Below are positions 1 through 12,095 of a stretch of DNA of 64,000 nt, in pieces. Source of the DNA: Clitopilus passeckerianus. Its lineage: Eukaryota; Basidiomycota; Agaricomycetes; Agaricales; Entolomataceae. The DNA is taken from NCBI GenBank assembly GCA_944990035.1, contig CALYLX010000146.1:806001-870000 (forward strand). The letters are read 5' to 3'. The position numbers and the translations under genes are program-made. Numbering within the stretch: position 1 is the stretch's first letter; each line of letters opens with the position of its first letter. The notes under the pieces are model-generated. The model worked only from the letters and a program-made list of their open reading frames with translations. It did no database searches and was not told the origin of the DNA.

Positions 1-872
1 ACGGAAGGAGATTAGATTAGATCAATAACCACCTGAATCCCCTGTGAAGGAACTGAGCGACCATATTGGCACGCCCAAAGCGAATCATGTAACACCAACC
101 GTTTAACTGCGCCTGAAGCCCAAGGATTTCATTATGGATCGAAGTTCCGAAGCAGCCAGTTCCTAGCATGTGCTTCACTGCAATTTCGACCAAAGAAGGC
201 CTCAGAACGGGATCAGCCTGAAGCTCAGCGCTCAAATGCCAAGTTGGTGGCTTGAGGGAAGGCCAGGCTAGCCGTATCTTTGGTTAACATTGACCTATTA
301 TAGAGTAGTCAGATGTCTCCAGATTGTGGCCCCTCCCGAGCACTTGTATGATGGTGACTGCGAATATAGCGATTGGGGAAAACGCCTCGGTGACATTTGA
401 TGGAAAACTGCAGTATTTCTTCCGAGTCGAGGAACCGGCATCATGAGCCAATGCAGCAGAGACCACAAGACCTCCCGGTCATTCGAGAACCTGTCAGAAA
501 GCCGTTGAGGACATTGAATTCTGAGCACGCCACGTTGACTGGATAAATTGGATCATATTGGGTGATAATGCTACAGAGGAGTCAACTAAGAGGAAGGTAA
601 TATTTTGGTTCGCCCGGCGAAAGGAAGGAGATATCAAACGCGTAAAAATACAGTTGGTAGTCGAATAGAGACGAGAACGGGTATAGGGAGAACGGATAAT
701 CGATACAAGGTGTGTGAAGCAGTCGCAATTAGGAGGGTATCGTAGTAGTAAGTTTGGTTCTGGAAAGCCCCCGAAGAACATAAGGAAACGGTCCATTTTG
801 GTGAGGTGGGTATGTGTCATGATTTTCATGAGACGCTATTATCGTCATTCATTTCCAAGTTCCGTGGAGCCC
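1..872. other. no assignable gene
   Basis: This left-edge stretch holds no gene I can name. On the minus strand a frame of about 95 codons stays open from roughly 300 down to a stop near 17. It could be the last exon of a gene or simply chance; I see no known motif in it. The remaining open frames overlap on both strands and show no family signature. The end of clp1 lies immediately to the right. Confidence 0.3.
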
Positions 873-1823
873 TTAGTGGTTTTGAGCAGCAGCAAGATTC
901 ATTGCGCCGAGGACGACCTCCCACGCAAGATCCAAGATACCCCACAAGTCCGGGTCGTGAATGCCCAAAGCGACAACGTCTTGCCAGAGCTCCTTCACGT
1001 GCGCTGCATGTGAGGTCAGTGTGTGTGCACTGCCTTTGCCTGAGGCGGATGCAGAAACAAGGTAAGCTGCGAGGCTGTGGAGGGTTTGGCCATTCGAGAG
1101 AGCACTGCGGACGTCAGAGTCGGTAAGGTTGGCGACAAAGGAGGACGGCAGGGGAACGAGGGCTCGGAGGATTGTGGCGGGTGTTGGGTTGTACAGCCAG
1201 CTATGGAGGAGTGAGAACGCTGCTGGGCTGGGAAGGGATAGAGGGAGGACAGGGAGTGTGGCGGAGGAGCCTGCTGGTGCTGAGGCGGGAAGGCGGGGAA
1301 GCTTGGTGCAAACTGCAGCAAGGAGCAGAGCGTGAATAGGGAAGATGGATGCAGAGTCGGCGTGTGCTGTTGAAGAAGAGACAGCGAGGACGTGGGTTGG
1401 GACCATGCTTGGGTTGCTTCCCGGTCGGACCGGAACAGTCAGGGCGGGTGGGAGGCGTGATCGTGGCATCGAGCTAGGGACATGAGAGGAAGAGACAGAG
1501 CTCAGACCAGATAGCATGCTAGAAGATGAGAGATTAGATCAGTATATCGCAGTTTAGGAAAGTTCAAGGTAGACGTACTCCTTTGCCTGCGCTCTGAGAC
1601 CACGGCGAACGTATTCGCTTGGCACACCGGCCAGTTCAGGTGCGACAGCCGCAATGGCATCGCGAGAGACCTCAGCGAAAGGTGGACGAGACAGTGTCCT
1701 GGGAAGCTTGACAGCGTTTGAGGGCGCTGGTACAGAATGCATTGCTGCAGCTTGATGGTGAGTTGAAGGGTAAGGATAAGCTTTTGCGAAGCCGGCGGGA
1801 TGAGATGCAGCGACTTGGAACAT
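873..1823 (-). CDS. Clp1 (clampless1)-like sexual-development protein
   Basis: Two exons, complement(873..1518, 1579..1823), joined by a 60-bp GT-AG intron, give about 296 residues. The splice restores a continuous reading: exon 1 ends in EYVRRGLRAQAK and exon 2 opens with DMLSGLSSV. The order LPRTLSRPPF, PSEYVRRGLRAQ, then HADSASIFPIHALLLAA and LPVLPLSLPSPAAFSLLHSWLY matches my memory of the basidiomycete Clp1 family. In Coprinopsis cinerea and Ustilago maydis, Clp1 acts downstream of the mating-type homeodomain proteins in dikaryon and clamp-cell development. No catalytic domain is visible. The ATG at 1823 gives the conserved N-terminus. The 3.8 kb upstream is gene-free, which leaves ample room for regulatory sites. 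The identification rests on recalled family similarity. Confidence 0.82.
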
Positions 1824-4800
1824 GACGGCGATGATAATCGTTCAACAATGTGGCTCTAGAGTGGTAGGATGTTGTCTAGTAGAATAAGAATACTGAGCCT
1901 GTAGCGAAGTCGCTGAACGAGTAAAGAAAGATCGTTGTTTCGGCAGTATATTTAAAGTACTGGGCTTTACAGCCATTACGCTGCTCAGGGCCCACTCAGA
2001 TCTCAGATCAAAATGAGCGTGGTCCTACCTTTTTTGGTCTTCCGTTTGTCTGCTCAAGACTCTTGCCATTTTGAGAAGCCACCCCACCCGCGAGACCTTG
2101 TTCCAAAAACAAAGTCCCTTATCCTGCATTGATTAAGCCCTTGTTTTTGCGCTGAGTGATCTTCATCGACGCCCGAACCAATTTTTTCCCCAGATTTTAG
2201 TACAACGACTTTAATTTTCTCGAGGATTCTGCGTGCTTACACCTCCCGGCTACTCCCAGGCGGCAGAGTTAGCCGACGGGACTCGTTCTTCGGGCTTGTT
2301 GGGAGAATTGCCAGAGAACGAAGAAAAGGAAACATCACCGTCAGTGACAGTCACCTTCAATCTATCAAGACCACATTACGATAGGTTTATGCGGAGAACA
2401 TGCGGCAGCGCAGCGCCTGTACTGAGTTACCCCTCAGCGTGTCACATTCCCTCCATTCCATCACACCGTCGGTCGGGTTCGCCCTTGCCTTATATGGTCT
2501 TTCTCTTCATTGTTGTTTTTGCCTAGTTCAGGTACCCCACGTGTCCGGTCATCATGCATTCGTGATGCGAATGACGAGCTGATCAATGAGAACCTTGACC
2601 GAATTCGTGAGTCCCGTTGTTTCTCGCTTAAGTCCTGAGTGAAGTCGTGTTCGCCAAATCCAAGCTACGCATGCGAATCCTAACCTTCGTTTGTATTTCA
2701 AGGAGAAAGATTTGAAAACGTCGCAACCAGCTTGTTCGCCTCCTATTTTCCTCCTGTAGGGTCAGTTGAGAAGGGAACCAGTCTACTCGAACTCTATTAC
2801 ACGCGGCTCCCCTGTCAGATCGAGTCATTTTCCTCAGAATCATGATAACTGATAGAATCTCCATGAAGTTCAACAGCACTTTGCCAGAGCATGCCCAATA
2901 ATACTCAGAACGTCCAACTTCCGGAAGGTTGTTACTGTTAACCTGGCTTACGCCTATCATCGAAGGCGCTGATATCTACACATCCCGCCAGCAAGCGCCT
3001 ATTGTTCTTCACGCTCAACGTGGAGACTCAACAGCTATCCTGTGCTTACCGACTCATGCTTGCGTTGATCTTTCGTTATCCCTATGCCCACCTATCCACC
3101 TGGTTCTCGTGGTTTTTCCCAGGTGACAAGGTCACCTCACCCTTTGGTCGATATTTCATTCTGTATCTGTGCCTCAGCATATTACTTTGGTACTATTCAT
3201 GCTATCCTTATTTTTACTTAGGCTCAGTGGCTTAGTTCTCCTGCATTGTCCTGCAAGTAATTAATTTGGCTTACCTGCTCCTCGGAATAGGCGCCCGGAA
3301 TCCCGACTCACCACCACCTTATTTGATCAGCGATGTTTTCCCTTTAGGAAATGCCCGACGCTCGAAATCACGCAGGCGCGGATTTTGCGTTTTTTCCAAT
3401 CGTACTTGACTCCTCATCTCATCTTCGGCTGAGCCTACGGCTACGAACGTCCTGCACGAAATAGGAACTCAACTGCTCCACTCACCCACTCTGACGCCTA
3501 TGGTAATAATGGTATGTGATTGTGGTCGTGGAAAGGAAGTAGGTCCAGTGATCGACTTTTCGATTTTGCTTCTCGCCAGTGGGTACTGATTATCTCCAAC
3601 TTATGGGTGCATCTTTGCTTCTATGCGGCGTAGAAAACTCACTGTTCTCTGCCGATACTGGAGTTACAGGCGCGATTGCTACCGGGCTCGGAGGTTGGTG
3701 CCTCTTGATTGTGCTCGCATCGTGATCGTCAAATCCATCTCTCAACAGCTTTGGATATTTGTGGGTCCCCGAACACAATCTGATATCTTCCCCTAGAAAG
3801 CGCGTGGATCCCTATTCTGTGACGCTTTCTGACGCGCCGAAGGACTCTTCATGCGGTCTTTTTGTTCTCACACAATTTTACATCTGGAAGCACGGGCCGC
3901 CTCACACCTCAGGCAACCTCCCGAAATGAAAGCACTCGGCGAGCTACTCCTAATCTCCTACTCAATACTTGGTACTTCTCTTGGTACTTTTCGCTCTTAT
4001 GTATCTTAGAGATCTGTCGTAACCTTACACCAATGGCGAGAAGGATTTTTTTTTTTGTTCACGCTGTGTTTCGTAACCTGCACCTTTTACCCTAACATGG
4101 TGCGAATGTTCAAGTAGATTCCTACCGCTGGCTTCTCCAGTGGATTATACAATACTGGAAATGTGATTTAAACTATGTCTGCCAGCCCGCGGGTTAGCGC
4201 CCACACGCGCCCACATGCGCTCGTTCCGAAAAGCCGAGGCCTTTGGCGACGAGCCTCGACCGACAAATGAACAAATGGAGACTCCGCTGCGGATGCTTTC
4301 ATCTCTAATGCCAATATGGTAAGTGGGCCTCTCCATTTTTGTCAATTCCACACTCTACGATCTCGGAACGTAATTTCGGCCTCCGAGCTATCTCTTTTTT
4401 GACATGAGATTTCTCCAGGATGTGTGTGAACGAGGGGCCATGTTTCTCCACCTCATTCATTCTTCATGGGGTCTTTAGAGATTCCATAATGGAGTGACTC
4501 GCGACCCCGTCCGTGTATGCCACTGCCTTCGGACAAAATGCACCCTGCCGGTTGAATTACATCGCAATGCGCGTAAAATGACACTCCCGTGCTGATCCAT
4601 ATGGGCTGTTGTCTACAATCGATGGTCCCAATGTAGATTCTAGTTTTTGTTGGGCGATCTACCACGCTTACCAAGTTTTCCATTCCAATTTCCAATCCTC
4701 TCCTAAACCCCATTGCTACCCTTTTGCCGCCGGTGCCACATACGGCATCATTGAGATATGTGGAACCTCGATGTTTACGGATAGCGGGCTAAGGGGGCAA

Positions 4801-5605
4801 TTGGGGTTGTAACGGCAATTATACACAGCAATCTATCCTTTCTCGCGACCTTTTCGAGTCTCAGTGATGAGCCCCACCCAGGCGTTCAAGCGCTCATTGC
4901 TGTGCGTGGGTACATTCAGAGTGAGCATGCATATCCCTGGTCACTGGTCAGTATATATGCATATGTATATGGTTCTGGATCTCTGACCCGTTGGTAATCG
5001 ACAGTATATCAAAAGGCCGCGGTACAAAAGGGAAAGCATAGATGTGAAGAGCAAGATTAAGTCTTCATGAATTGGCGTACTTTGGCCGACATCATCTACC
5101 CACTCATGGCTTGTTTAACCCTGAGTATCCTACTATAAAGCTTCGATCAAGAAATCTTCTGATTTTCTCCAATTTCTCTAGGTTTGGAAGGCTCTAAGTA
5201 ACCTTCAGGATGCCAAATTGAGGTGGGATAGGTGTGCATCCTTTGGGTTTAGAAATTTATGACAGACTAGTGGATGCAAATCCCTTTAAAACCAAACAGT
5301 TGGCGGGACTGGCCTGGCTTAATTTAACGTCGGCTGGAGGCCAGCTAATTCCCTAGGGTGCTTAATTTCAAGAGGTGTCCAGAACCACATTGCTTGCGAT
5401 TTTCTCGAAAGGCACGGCAGCAAAACCATCAGTTGGTAGGCCGGACGGACCAACCCATCACCGGAGTCTGATCCGAAGACCTTTACTCTACTTGTCCGTC
5501 CCCCGGCAAAATTTCTACCGTTGACCCGGTCCACAATCATCCTCATGGAATCTCAACTCTGCGTCAAAAGTCTATGGGGTAAAGTTGCTACTGTACCCCG
5601 CAATA
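1824..5605. other. gene-poor region upstream of clp1
   Basis: About 3.8 kb without a coding frame I can support. Short overlapping frames exist on both strands, but none carries a recognisable motif or a consistent exon chain. No terminal repeats, tandem repeats or transposon-like frame were seen. It lies between the start of clp1 (minus) and the start of a hydrolase (plus), so it is a bidirectional upstream region. A regulatory role is inference from position only. Confidence 0.5.
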
Positions 5606-6856
5606 ATGGCCATCGAGACTGAGCGCCTCTTCATCCGTCACTCGACTGACGATGGATTTCCTCTTTCCCTCGCCATCTTTCAGCCAAAACAACCCACTCA
5701 AGTTCGTGCAACGGTTGTCATTGCAAATGCCACCGGCGTCCATGCCCGTTTCTATCACTCGTTCGCATCCTGGCTTTCAACTCAGGGTATTGCTGCCTAT
5801 ACCTTCGACTATCGTTACAGTGGAGCATCGTTCCCTCTGCACTGGGATCAGAAACGACTCGCCGAGGACGAAGAGTACCTGGAGCAGGGGCTTCATGACT
5901 GCCCACCAGAAGTAGACCTGACAAACACTTGGGGTCGTAAAGACCTTGCTTCTGTTGTCCAACGTGCCTACAAAACATATCCACAGGCCGAGCTGACCAT
6001 TATCGGGCACAGTCTTGGTGGCCACCTGATGATCGTCTTGCCTCGATCCCATCTTTGCGGACCCAAGGCCGTGGTCACGCGTGTTCTAAACGTCTGCGGA
6101 GGGAACGCATACTATAAGAACCAGAAGACTCCAGAAGAGTCGGAATTTGGATTCACAGAGATGATTGTGAAGCCCCTAGCCGAGGAACGGATCTTCCGAG
6201 CCTCTAATCTAGGATTGGGGTACGACCTTCCGTTTGGCCCTGGTCGAGAGTGGGTAGACTGGTTCTTCCATCCCCATTTTGGCTTTGCTAGAAGGGAGGA
6301 CATGGACCTTGCCCAGTCATTTCTCAACATCCCACTGCTCTACGTCGGCTTTGAAGATGACGATACAATCAGCAAGTAAGGATCTCAATGAACGTCTGCA
6401 CAACCCCAGGCTCACGCGTTTGTCCTACCTAGACACATGATGGAAAGATACATGGGCACGCTAAGCCATTCCGACGGCGCGAAGCGAACTCTTTGGGTCG
6501 ACCCGTCCAAACGAGGCTGGCCGGTATGCGGGCACGTCAACGCTTTCACCAAGAACAAATCCTCGGAGACAACTCCCGTCGAGCATGGAGAGTGGTACGC
6601 CCCTCGAGAGAGCTCCGACTCTGGCTCATCCCAAGCGAAAACGGCGAGCAGAGAAGAAACCATTTGGCGCTTGTTCCTCGCTTATATACTCGGCCAATCA
6701 ATTGACGTCGCCGAAGATGAGTATAGACTTTGGAAAGTTGAAGATGAGCGAGATGTGGAGAGGGAACGTGAAGAAGAGTTGGCGTTGACAAGTGACAAAC
6801 CAAATAGGTTTGACCGAATCCTCATAGAGAAGCGGGAAGCAAAACCCAGGTTATAG
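5606..6856 (+). CDS. alpha/beta-hydrolase family protein
   Basis: Exons 5606..6375 and 6433..6856 flank a 57-bp intron; the splice reads DTISKHMMERYMG across the join and gives 397 residues. The first ATG in frame (5606, MAIETERLF) is used. The nucleophile elbow GHSLGG sits near residue 135, after a typical N-terminal half with YTFDYRYSGAS. A late DD-containing segment (GFEDDD) may supply the acid, and VCGHVNAF a candidate histidine. The layout matches the predicted alpha/beta-fold hydrolases common in fungi. The C-terminal 90 residues are charged (EDERDVEREREEE) and look like an extension. The substrate cannot be told from sequence. No signal peptide is evident, so a cytosolic location is likely. 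Confidence 0.8.
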
Positions 6857-7568
6857 GTATAGATTCACGTTAAACATGTACTACCAGTATAAGTGGAAAT
6901 GCCTCCAGCTTCCACTCACTAGAAGCGAGAAATAATTAATACACTTATGCACTCGTACTAATCATTATGCACTTACTTGCCTCTCGAAGTGAAATACCAC
7001 GACGGACCTTGAAACGAATTCGCTTGGATAACATTGTCAAGGATTGATTGGACCAGAAATCCTGTTGAAATATAAATTCTTCAAGGTAAAATCCAGGCTT
7101 CGGACTGCTCAAAGCCTTTTGGAAAGCCTTCTCAGGAAGGTCTGGCACAGCCACGCCTGTTGCCACAGACTCGGAGTATCTGCCAACAACCAAGGTAGCG
7201 GTTAATGGGCGCTTCCTTACAATTAATAATGGATTCGACGAGCTGCTGGGATATGTCTTCGTCGGTCAAGGATTTTCTAGACAATGAACAGTACGAAGGC
7301 CCCCAGTGATGTGGGTAAATGGCCTTCAAGCAATCTTCTCAGGGTATCATCCCAACCACAACGGCTGCCAAGAGATTGTAAGGCATACACCAATTGCAGC
7401 TTTGCACATTCCGTTGACCGTTGGCTGAATACTTTTTGTCTCCAGGTAAAGAGTGCGCAGCTGCCTTTATCGCTAGGAAAACCGGGGACATTGCATGAAA
7501 AGCGAGTTTTCGAGAACGTCGTTGTCATTGGATCAAGCATGCTTGGCAGATACTCACAGAGCTAACGA
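6857..7568. other. intergenic, no feature seen
   Basis: This 0.7-kb stretch separates the hydrolase from the permease. Short frames occur on both strands, but none joins into a convincing exon chain or resembles a known family. It presumably contains the hydrolase 3' end and the permease promoter. Confidence 0.4.
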
Positions 7569-10252
7569 ATGGATTGCAATTGGAGCAGTAAGTGCACCTG
7601 AGGGGGCTGGTATGTCTTGAACAGCTCCTATATTGGTGCACTCGATTCAACTAAAGGTTTCCAAGCAGGATCTGAACCTGAACCACCTACCTTTGACCAA
7701 TCCCGCTTTGATGTCGTCGTTCGAAGGAAGCGGGAACGAGCTCGAGGAGCATTGAAGCCTACAGCAGTACCTTCCCGCTTTCTCAACCTACAGAACGATT
7801 TTGAGTTTGCCGGCTGGGGGTCTGTCTCACATTTGACCTTAGACAGAGACCACCTCAAAGCAGGAGAAGAGGCCGTCCAGGAGACTCGACGGAAACAGAT
7901 TCTAGGACAATTTACTGCAAGTGCATTAGCAGGCAATGCTGTCCTTGGAAGTGTATTCTACGCACTGCCAGCCGTTGTGAGTGTCTCGAGCATATAGTGA
8001 GTAGTATATATGCAGTCCCATGCTCAGATTTCTAATGGATCATCTAGCTCTCCTATTTCCTTTTTGATTGCCACACTTGTGTTGTTTCTCTGGCGGCCGG
8101 TAATGGAAGAGCTTGGGTCGGCCCTCCCTATTTCTGGTGGTCCTTACACGTATATGTAAGTCAAGTTTGCGGCTGCGTCCGTCTGGACAACACGACTCAG
8201 TATCTTTTCTTCAGTTTGAATGTTTCGACCAAATCCTTCGCTCTCATCGGTGCAGCCCTGCTGCTTCTTGACTTCGGATCTACAGCTGTAGTCTCAGCTG
8301 CTACCGCAGCAAGCTACCTCGCGGGAGAAGTAACTCTACCGTTCCCAGGCTTCGTAGGCGCAATCATCGTCCTCGGTATCTTCATGATTATCAGCCTATC
8401 CGGAATGCAAGAGAGTGCACGCGTGGCACTTGGGGTCTTGTCATTTCATGTGAGCACCTCCACCACCTTCTACTTTAAACACACAATATTGAAACATTTC
8501 ACAGGTCATCTCGATGATCATCCTCATCATCACCTCGGCCATACACTGGGGCAGGATAGGCAATACCCAACTCAGACAGAACTGGCACAATGGGCAAGCC
8601 TCTTCCACGCAGGCTGTGCTTCACCAGATATACAACGGCTTCTGTCTGGGCATGCTGGGCCTTACAGGTTTTGAATGTATGTTCTCGCTGCCTCGGACAA
8701 ATTCCCATTGAGACTGACAGTGTGTCAGGTATTCCATCCTATGTTGGCCGAATCAAGTCGGGAAAATTGCCTCTCGTCCTCCGCAACCTGCATATCCCAG
8801 CTATTGTATTGAACTCGGTGATCATGCTACTCGTGCTGGCCGTAGTGCCATTAGAGAGGATACTGGAAGGTGCCAACGCCCTTAGTGTCTTGGCCGAGAT
8901 GGTTAGCTCTTCTACACCCCTCCCTTGGTGCCACCCCTGTTGAGCTGCCTTTTCCAGTCTGTGGGCAGGTGGCTGCGTACTTGGATTGTTGTTGATGCAG
9001 TCGTGGTTCTTTGCGGAGGAGTACTCACAGGTGACTATTCTGACCTATGACTGGTCTCATTTTCTCACTTAACTGTTCCTTTAGGTATCATCGGTGCCTG
9101 TGAGCTCTTTGAGCAGTTAGCTCACCATCGGGTTCTACCCCGATTCTTCTTACGAACCCTTCCCATAACGAACGCTCTGTACATTGCGATCTTCTCTTTC
9201 ATCGGCTTTAGCGGTGCGCTGTATGCCAGTGCTCGTGCAGACCTGAACATTGTCTCTCAGATGTGGGTCGTTACTTTCACCTCTCTTTCACATTTTTCTT
9301 ATCATCTTCAATCCATTTTTCAGGTTCTCCCTTGTCTGGTTGACAGTCATGTCTCTGTTCCCGGTTTCTCTCCTGATCCTCAAATTCAACCGCGGCAGGC
9401 TATCAAGAGGGAAGCAGACATCTCTCATGGTCGTCTTCCTAGCCATCTTGGTATCTATCGTAGTCTTTGTGGGAAATATTGCTGTCAATCCTAAGACTGC
9501 GGGGTTAGCTTCTTACACGTTCTGCTTTCATGCTGCTTCACCTTACCCGCTCCATTTTATCCAGCTACTTCGCCGCTTACTTCTTAGGCATCACAGCCCT
9601 CTTCATGGCCACTCAAAACAAAGTCCGCATCCTACGGTGGGGATGCTTGATCTACGACCAGTCACCGTTGCTGCACCGATATCGGATTACTGCAAATTTC
9701 GGCCGGAAGCTTATTGCTGGTATGAAGAAATTCAAGAGACAACCCGTGGCCGTACTGGTCAAGTCCGATGAGGTATGTGCCCTTCCTAGCGTTTCAATTC
9801 TACTCTGCTGATGCCAATTTCGCAGATTAATCACCTTTTCCAGATGGTCTCATACGTACGGAAGAACGAAGAAACAGCTTGCATCAAGATGGTCTGCTTC
9901 GCTGGAGAGGAGTTCGGCCTACCCGAAGAACTCGAAGCTAATGCAAGAAGTACGTACTTTTACACGATGTTGCCCGTCTTAGAAGCGCTGACGTTCTGCG
10001 TTCAGTCCTTGACGAAGCCTTTCCGGAAATTACGATAGATTTGGTATGTACTTCGCCTCATGAGATTGTAATCGAGCTGATACGATTCTTCCTTCATTGC
10101 AGGTCATAGTAAAAGCTACATTCAACCCGGCACGCCTCATCGCGTTGTCGCGTCAGCTGGAGATTCCAACTTCCATGATGTTCATGAGCTGCCCTGGCAC
10201 GAATTTCCCGTACTCAATGGCAGAACTAGGAACAAGGATTGTTAGCCTTTAA
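7569..10252 (+). CDS. APC-superfamily amino-acid permease
   Basis: Thirteen exons keep phase throughout: 7569..7587, 7657..7996, 8048..8155, 8215..8449, 8505..8676, 8729..8901, 8958..9030, 9085..9262, 9324..9503, 9565..9772, 9826..9949, 10006..10043, 10103..10252, giving 665 residues. The protein has a c. 100-residue hydrophilic N-terminus followed by about twelve hydrophobic segments. The first loop carries ELGSALPISGGPYTY, a glycine-rich signature of amino-acid/polyamine transporters, and GIIGACELFEQLAHHRVLPR resembles the mid-protein loop of APC carriers. The C-terminal c. 150 residues are soluble (KKFKRQPVAVLVKSDE onward). It is expected to work as a proton-coupled carrier in the plasma or an internal membrane; substrate unknown. 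The 19-nt first exon is the least certain element. Confidence 0.85.
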
Positions 10253-10421
10253 ATGACATCTTGGCGGTTATGCAGATATTCCCAAATGCACAGATTGTTC
10301 AATAGTAAGAACGAAAGCAAAGTCATTATTGGCGGTATGAATGTTATACATGATCAAATGGTATAAAAATGAACTCGTAACAGTCCTTCGTATCCAATCC
10401 AAATCGTTCTCTGCGCGGATT

Positions 10422-11510
10422 TTAGGCAGAGACTGTAGCAGTCTCAGGCAAGACGGGTGCTTGCTCATCGGCCTTGGCGGTGGGTTCCGCAGCAGGTGCT
10501 GCCTCAGGTGCGGCTGCAGGCTTGGTGAAAGGCTTCTCGTCAATGCCCTTCTCGACCTTGCTGACAGTCTTGTTGAAGGTCATGAAAGTGAGCCCTTTGG
10601 GCTCGCGGATGCGCGACTCCCAACCTTCGGGGAGTCGTTCTTCAAGGAGGAGGGTCCGGATATCACTGACACGGCCACCGAAGATGGTCAAGAGGGTTGA
10701 CGAGCTGTCAAGAAGAAATCAGCTTAGTGGAAGAGAACGCGCCGAAATTGACCTACTTCGAACTGCCGAAGGTAGCATGGAACTTATCAAGGGAGAATTC
10801 AGGGTTCTCAGCGCGAGCTTCTGCTCTCCTCTTCGAGGAAATCTTCGACAGGTCAGGGATAGTAAGAAGGGTGTTGCCGTCCTTGTCCTTGCCGGTGGCA
10901 GACTCCAACAGTTCCTCGACATACGGGACGTGAATGACAGATTGGTCAGGTTGGAAGTGGAGGTCACGGCCTTTCAAATAACGTCAGTGTCAAATTGAGC
11001 AGGGAGGCCCAGGTGGCAAACTCACGGACGAGGGAGGCATCGTGCTCAATGCCATTGTGCAAATCCAGCTCAGATAGGTCGAATTTATCGGTCTTGTAGT
11101 TCTTCTTCAACATGTTGGCCGCGAAAGTGGGAACGAAGAGGCAGAACGAGGGAGAAAAGTTGTAGGTGGTGCGGATTTTCTCGGTGAGCTCGACGAATGT
11201 GATATCCTTGCCATCTCGGGCAAGGATACCTATTATCAAGAAACACAAGTGAAAAAAAATTCTCCCAAAGGGAGCTAGGTAGGAACCGACCGTGATTAGC
11301 CATAGCGTTCAATGCTGGACATGAGCCTCTGCTGGCTCCCTCCTTGGGAGCAATGAACTCGGGCCATTTTCCATCGAATCCAGGGTGTCCTTCAGGTGTC
11401 ACCTTGCCCTCAGGTCGTTTCGAAGACACGGTGTTAGCCAGTGTCAGCCCAATGTCATATGCGAAGATACTAAGGTAACTGAAAATTTGGGAAGGGGTAA
11501 TTGTGAGCAT
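10422..11510 (-). CDS. heme-thiolate peroxidase / unspecific peroxygenase-like
   Basis: Exons complement(10422..10704, 10757..10970, 11026..11229, 11291..11510) give 306 residues in phase. The family signature RGSCPALNAMANHG supplies the proximal heme-thiolate Cys (about Cys64), and NGIEHDASLVR holds the EHD motif (about residues 135-137) of short, family-I peroxygenases related to chloroperoxidase. ILARDG follows the NHG as expected. These enzymes use H2O2 to oxygenate or halogenate organic substrates. The usual Pro before the Cys is Ser here (SCP instead of PCP). The N-terminus has a hydrophobic stretch (FSYLSIFAYDIGLTLANTV) that looks more like an anchor or uncleaved signal than a classic signal peptide. 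The C-terminus is an Ala/Pro/Glu-rich tail. It converges with the permease. Confidence 0.85.
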
Positions 11511-12095
11511 GACGGTGGCCTGACGTGGGTCGTTGGACTATGGGAAGGGCAGAGAGGGCGAAACCTAAACATGATTCCTCGTGCCCGGTGGACTTTTATA
11601 GTTGGGGCCTTAAGGTGCGCTGAGAAGCGAAGCGAGCAAGTGACAGATTACATTCTAAATGTCAATAATTGGGATCAAGGAAGGAGCTCTGATCCGAATG
11701 GAAGCTTTTAGGAAAACGTGGTGCGGCGGCTTGCAGACTTGAAATTGTGTTTATTAGGTCTTTTGAAGGCTTTATATATTCGAAAAGACGAAATTTCGAG
11801 GATAATGGTCACCGTTCTGGACGAAGCAGAACTCTTTCAACCAGCTTGAACCGGTTCACGGTGATCAGGATACCGGTTTGAGCCGCCTGTCACTGCCACC
11901 CCTGCGCCAAGCTCGCTAACAGGCACCCAATCAGCGTCGTCAGATTTGTATTGTGGCTTAATGAAAGTCTTTTCTGGCAGACGGATGTTTATAGGCTCTC
12001 AACTGCAAGAAACGGGGTGATATATCCCTCTCTACCCATGAACTTACATTCTCCTAATAATTTCCATACAAATGACCTGCCCTCTGCACCACGAC
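11511..12095. other. intergenic, no feature seen
   Basis: About 0.6 kb between the start of the peroxygenase gene and the 3' end of the Nudix gene, both on the minus strand. It should contain the peroxygenase promoter. I see no gene or repeat. Confidence 0.4.

Noticed and set aside
494..829. A 111-codon minus-strand frame near the left edge
   Set aside because: No motif, and it overlaps competing plus-strand frames.
5585..5605. A longer hydrolase start beginning MLLYPAI
   Set aside because: The codon at 5585 is TTG; the first ATG in frame is 5606.
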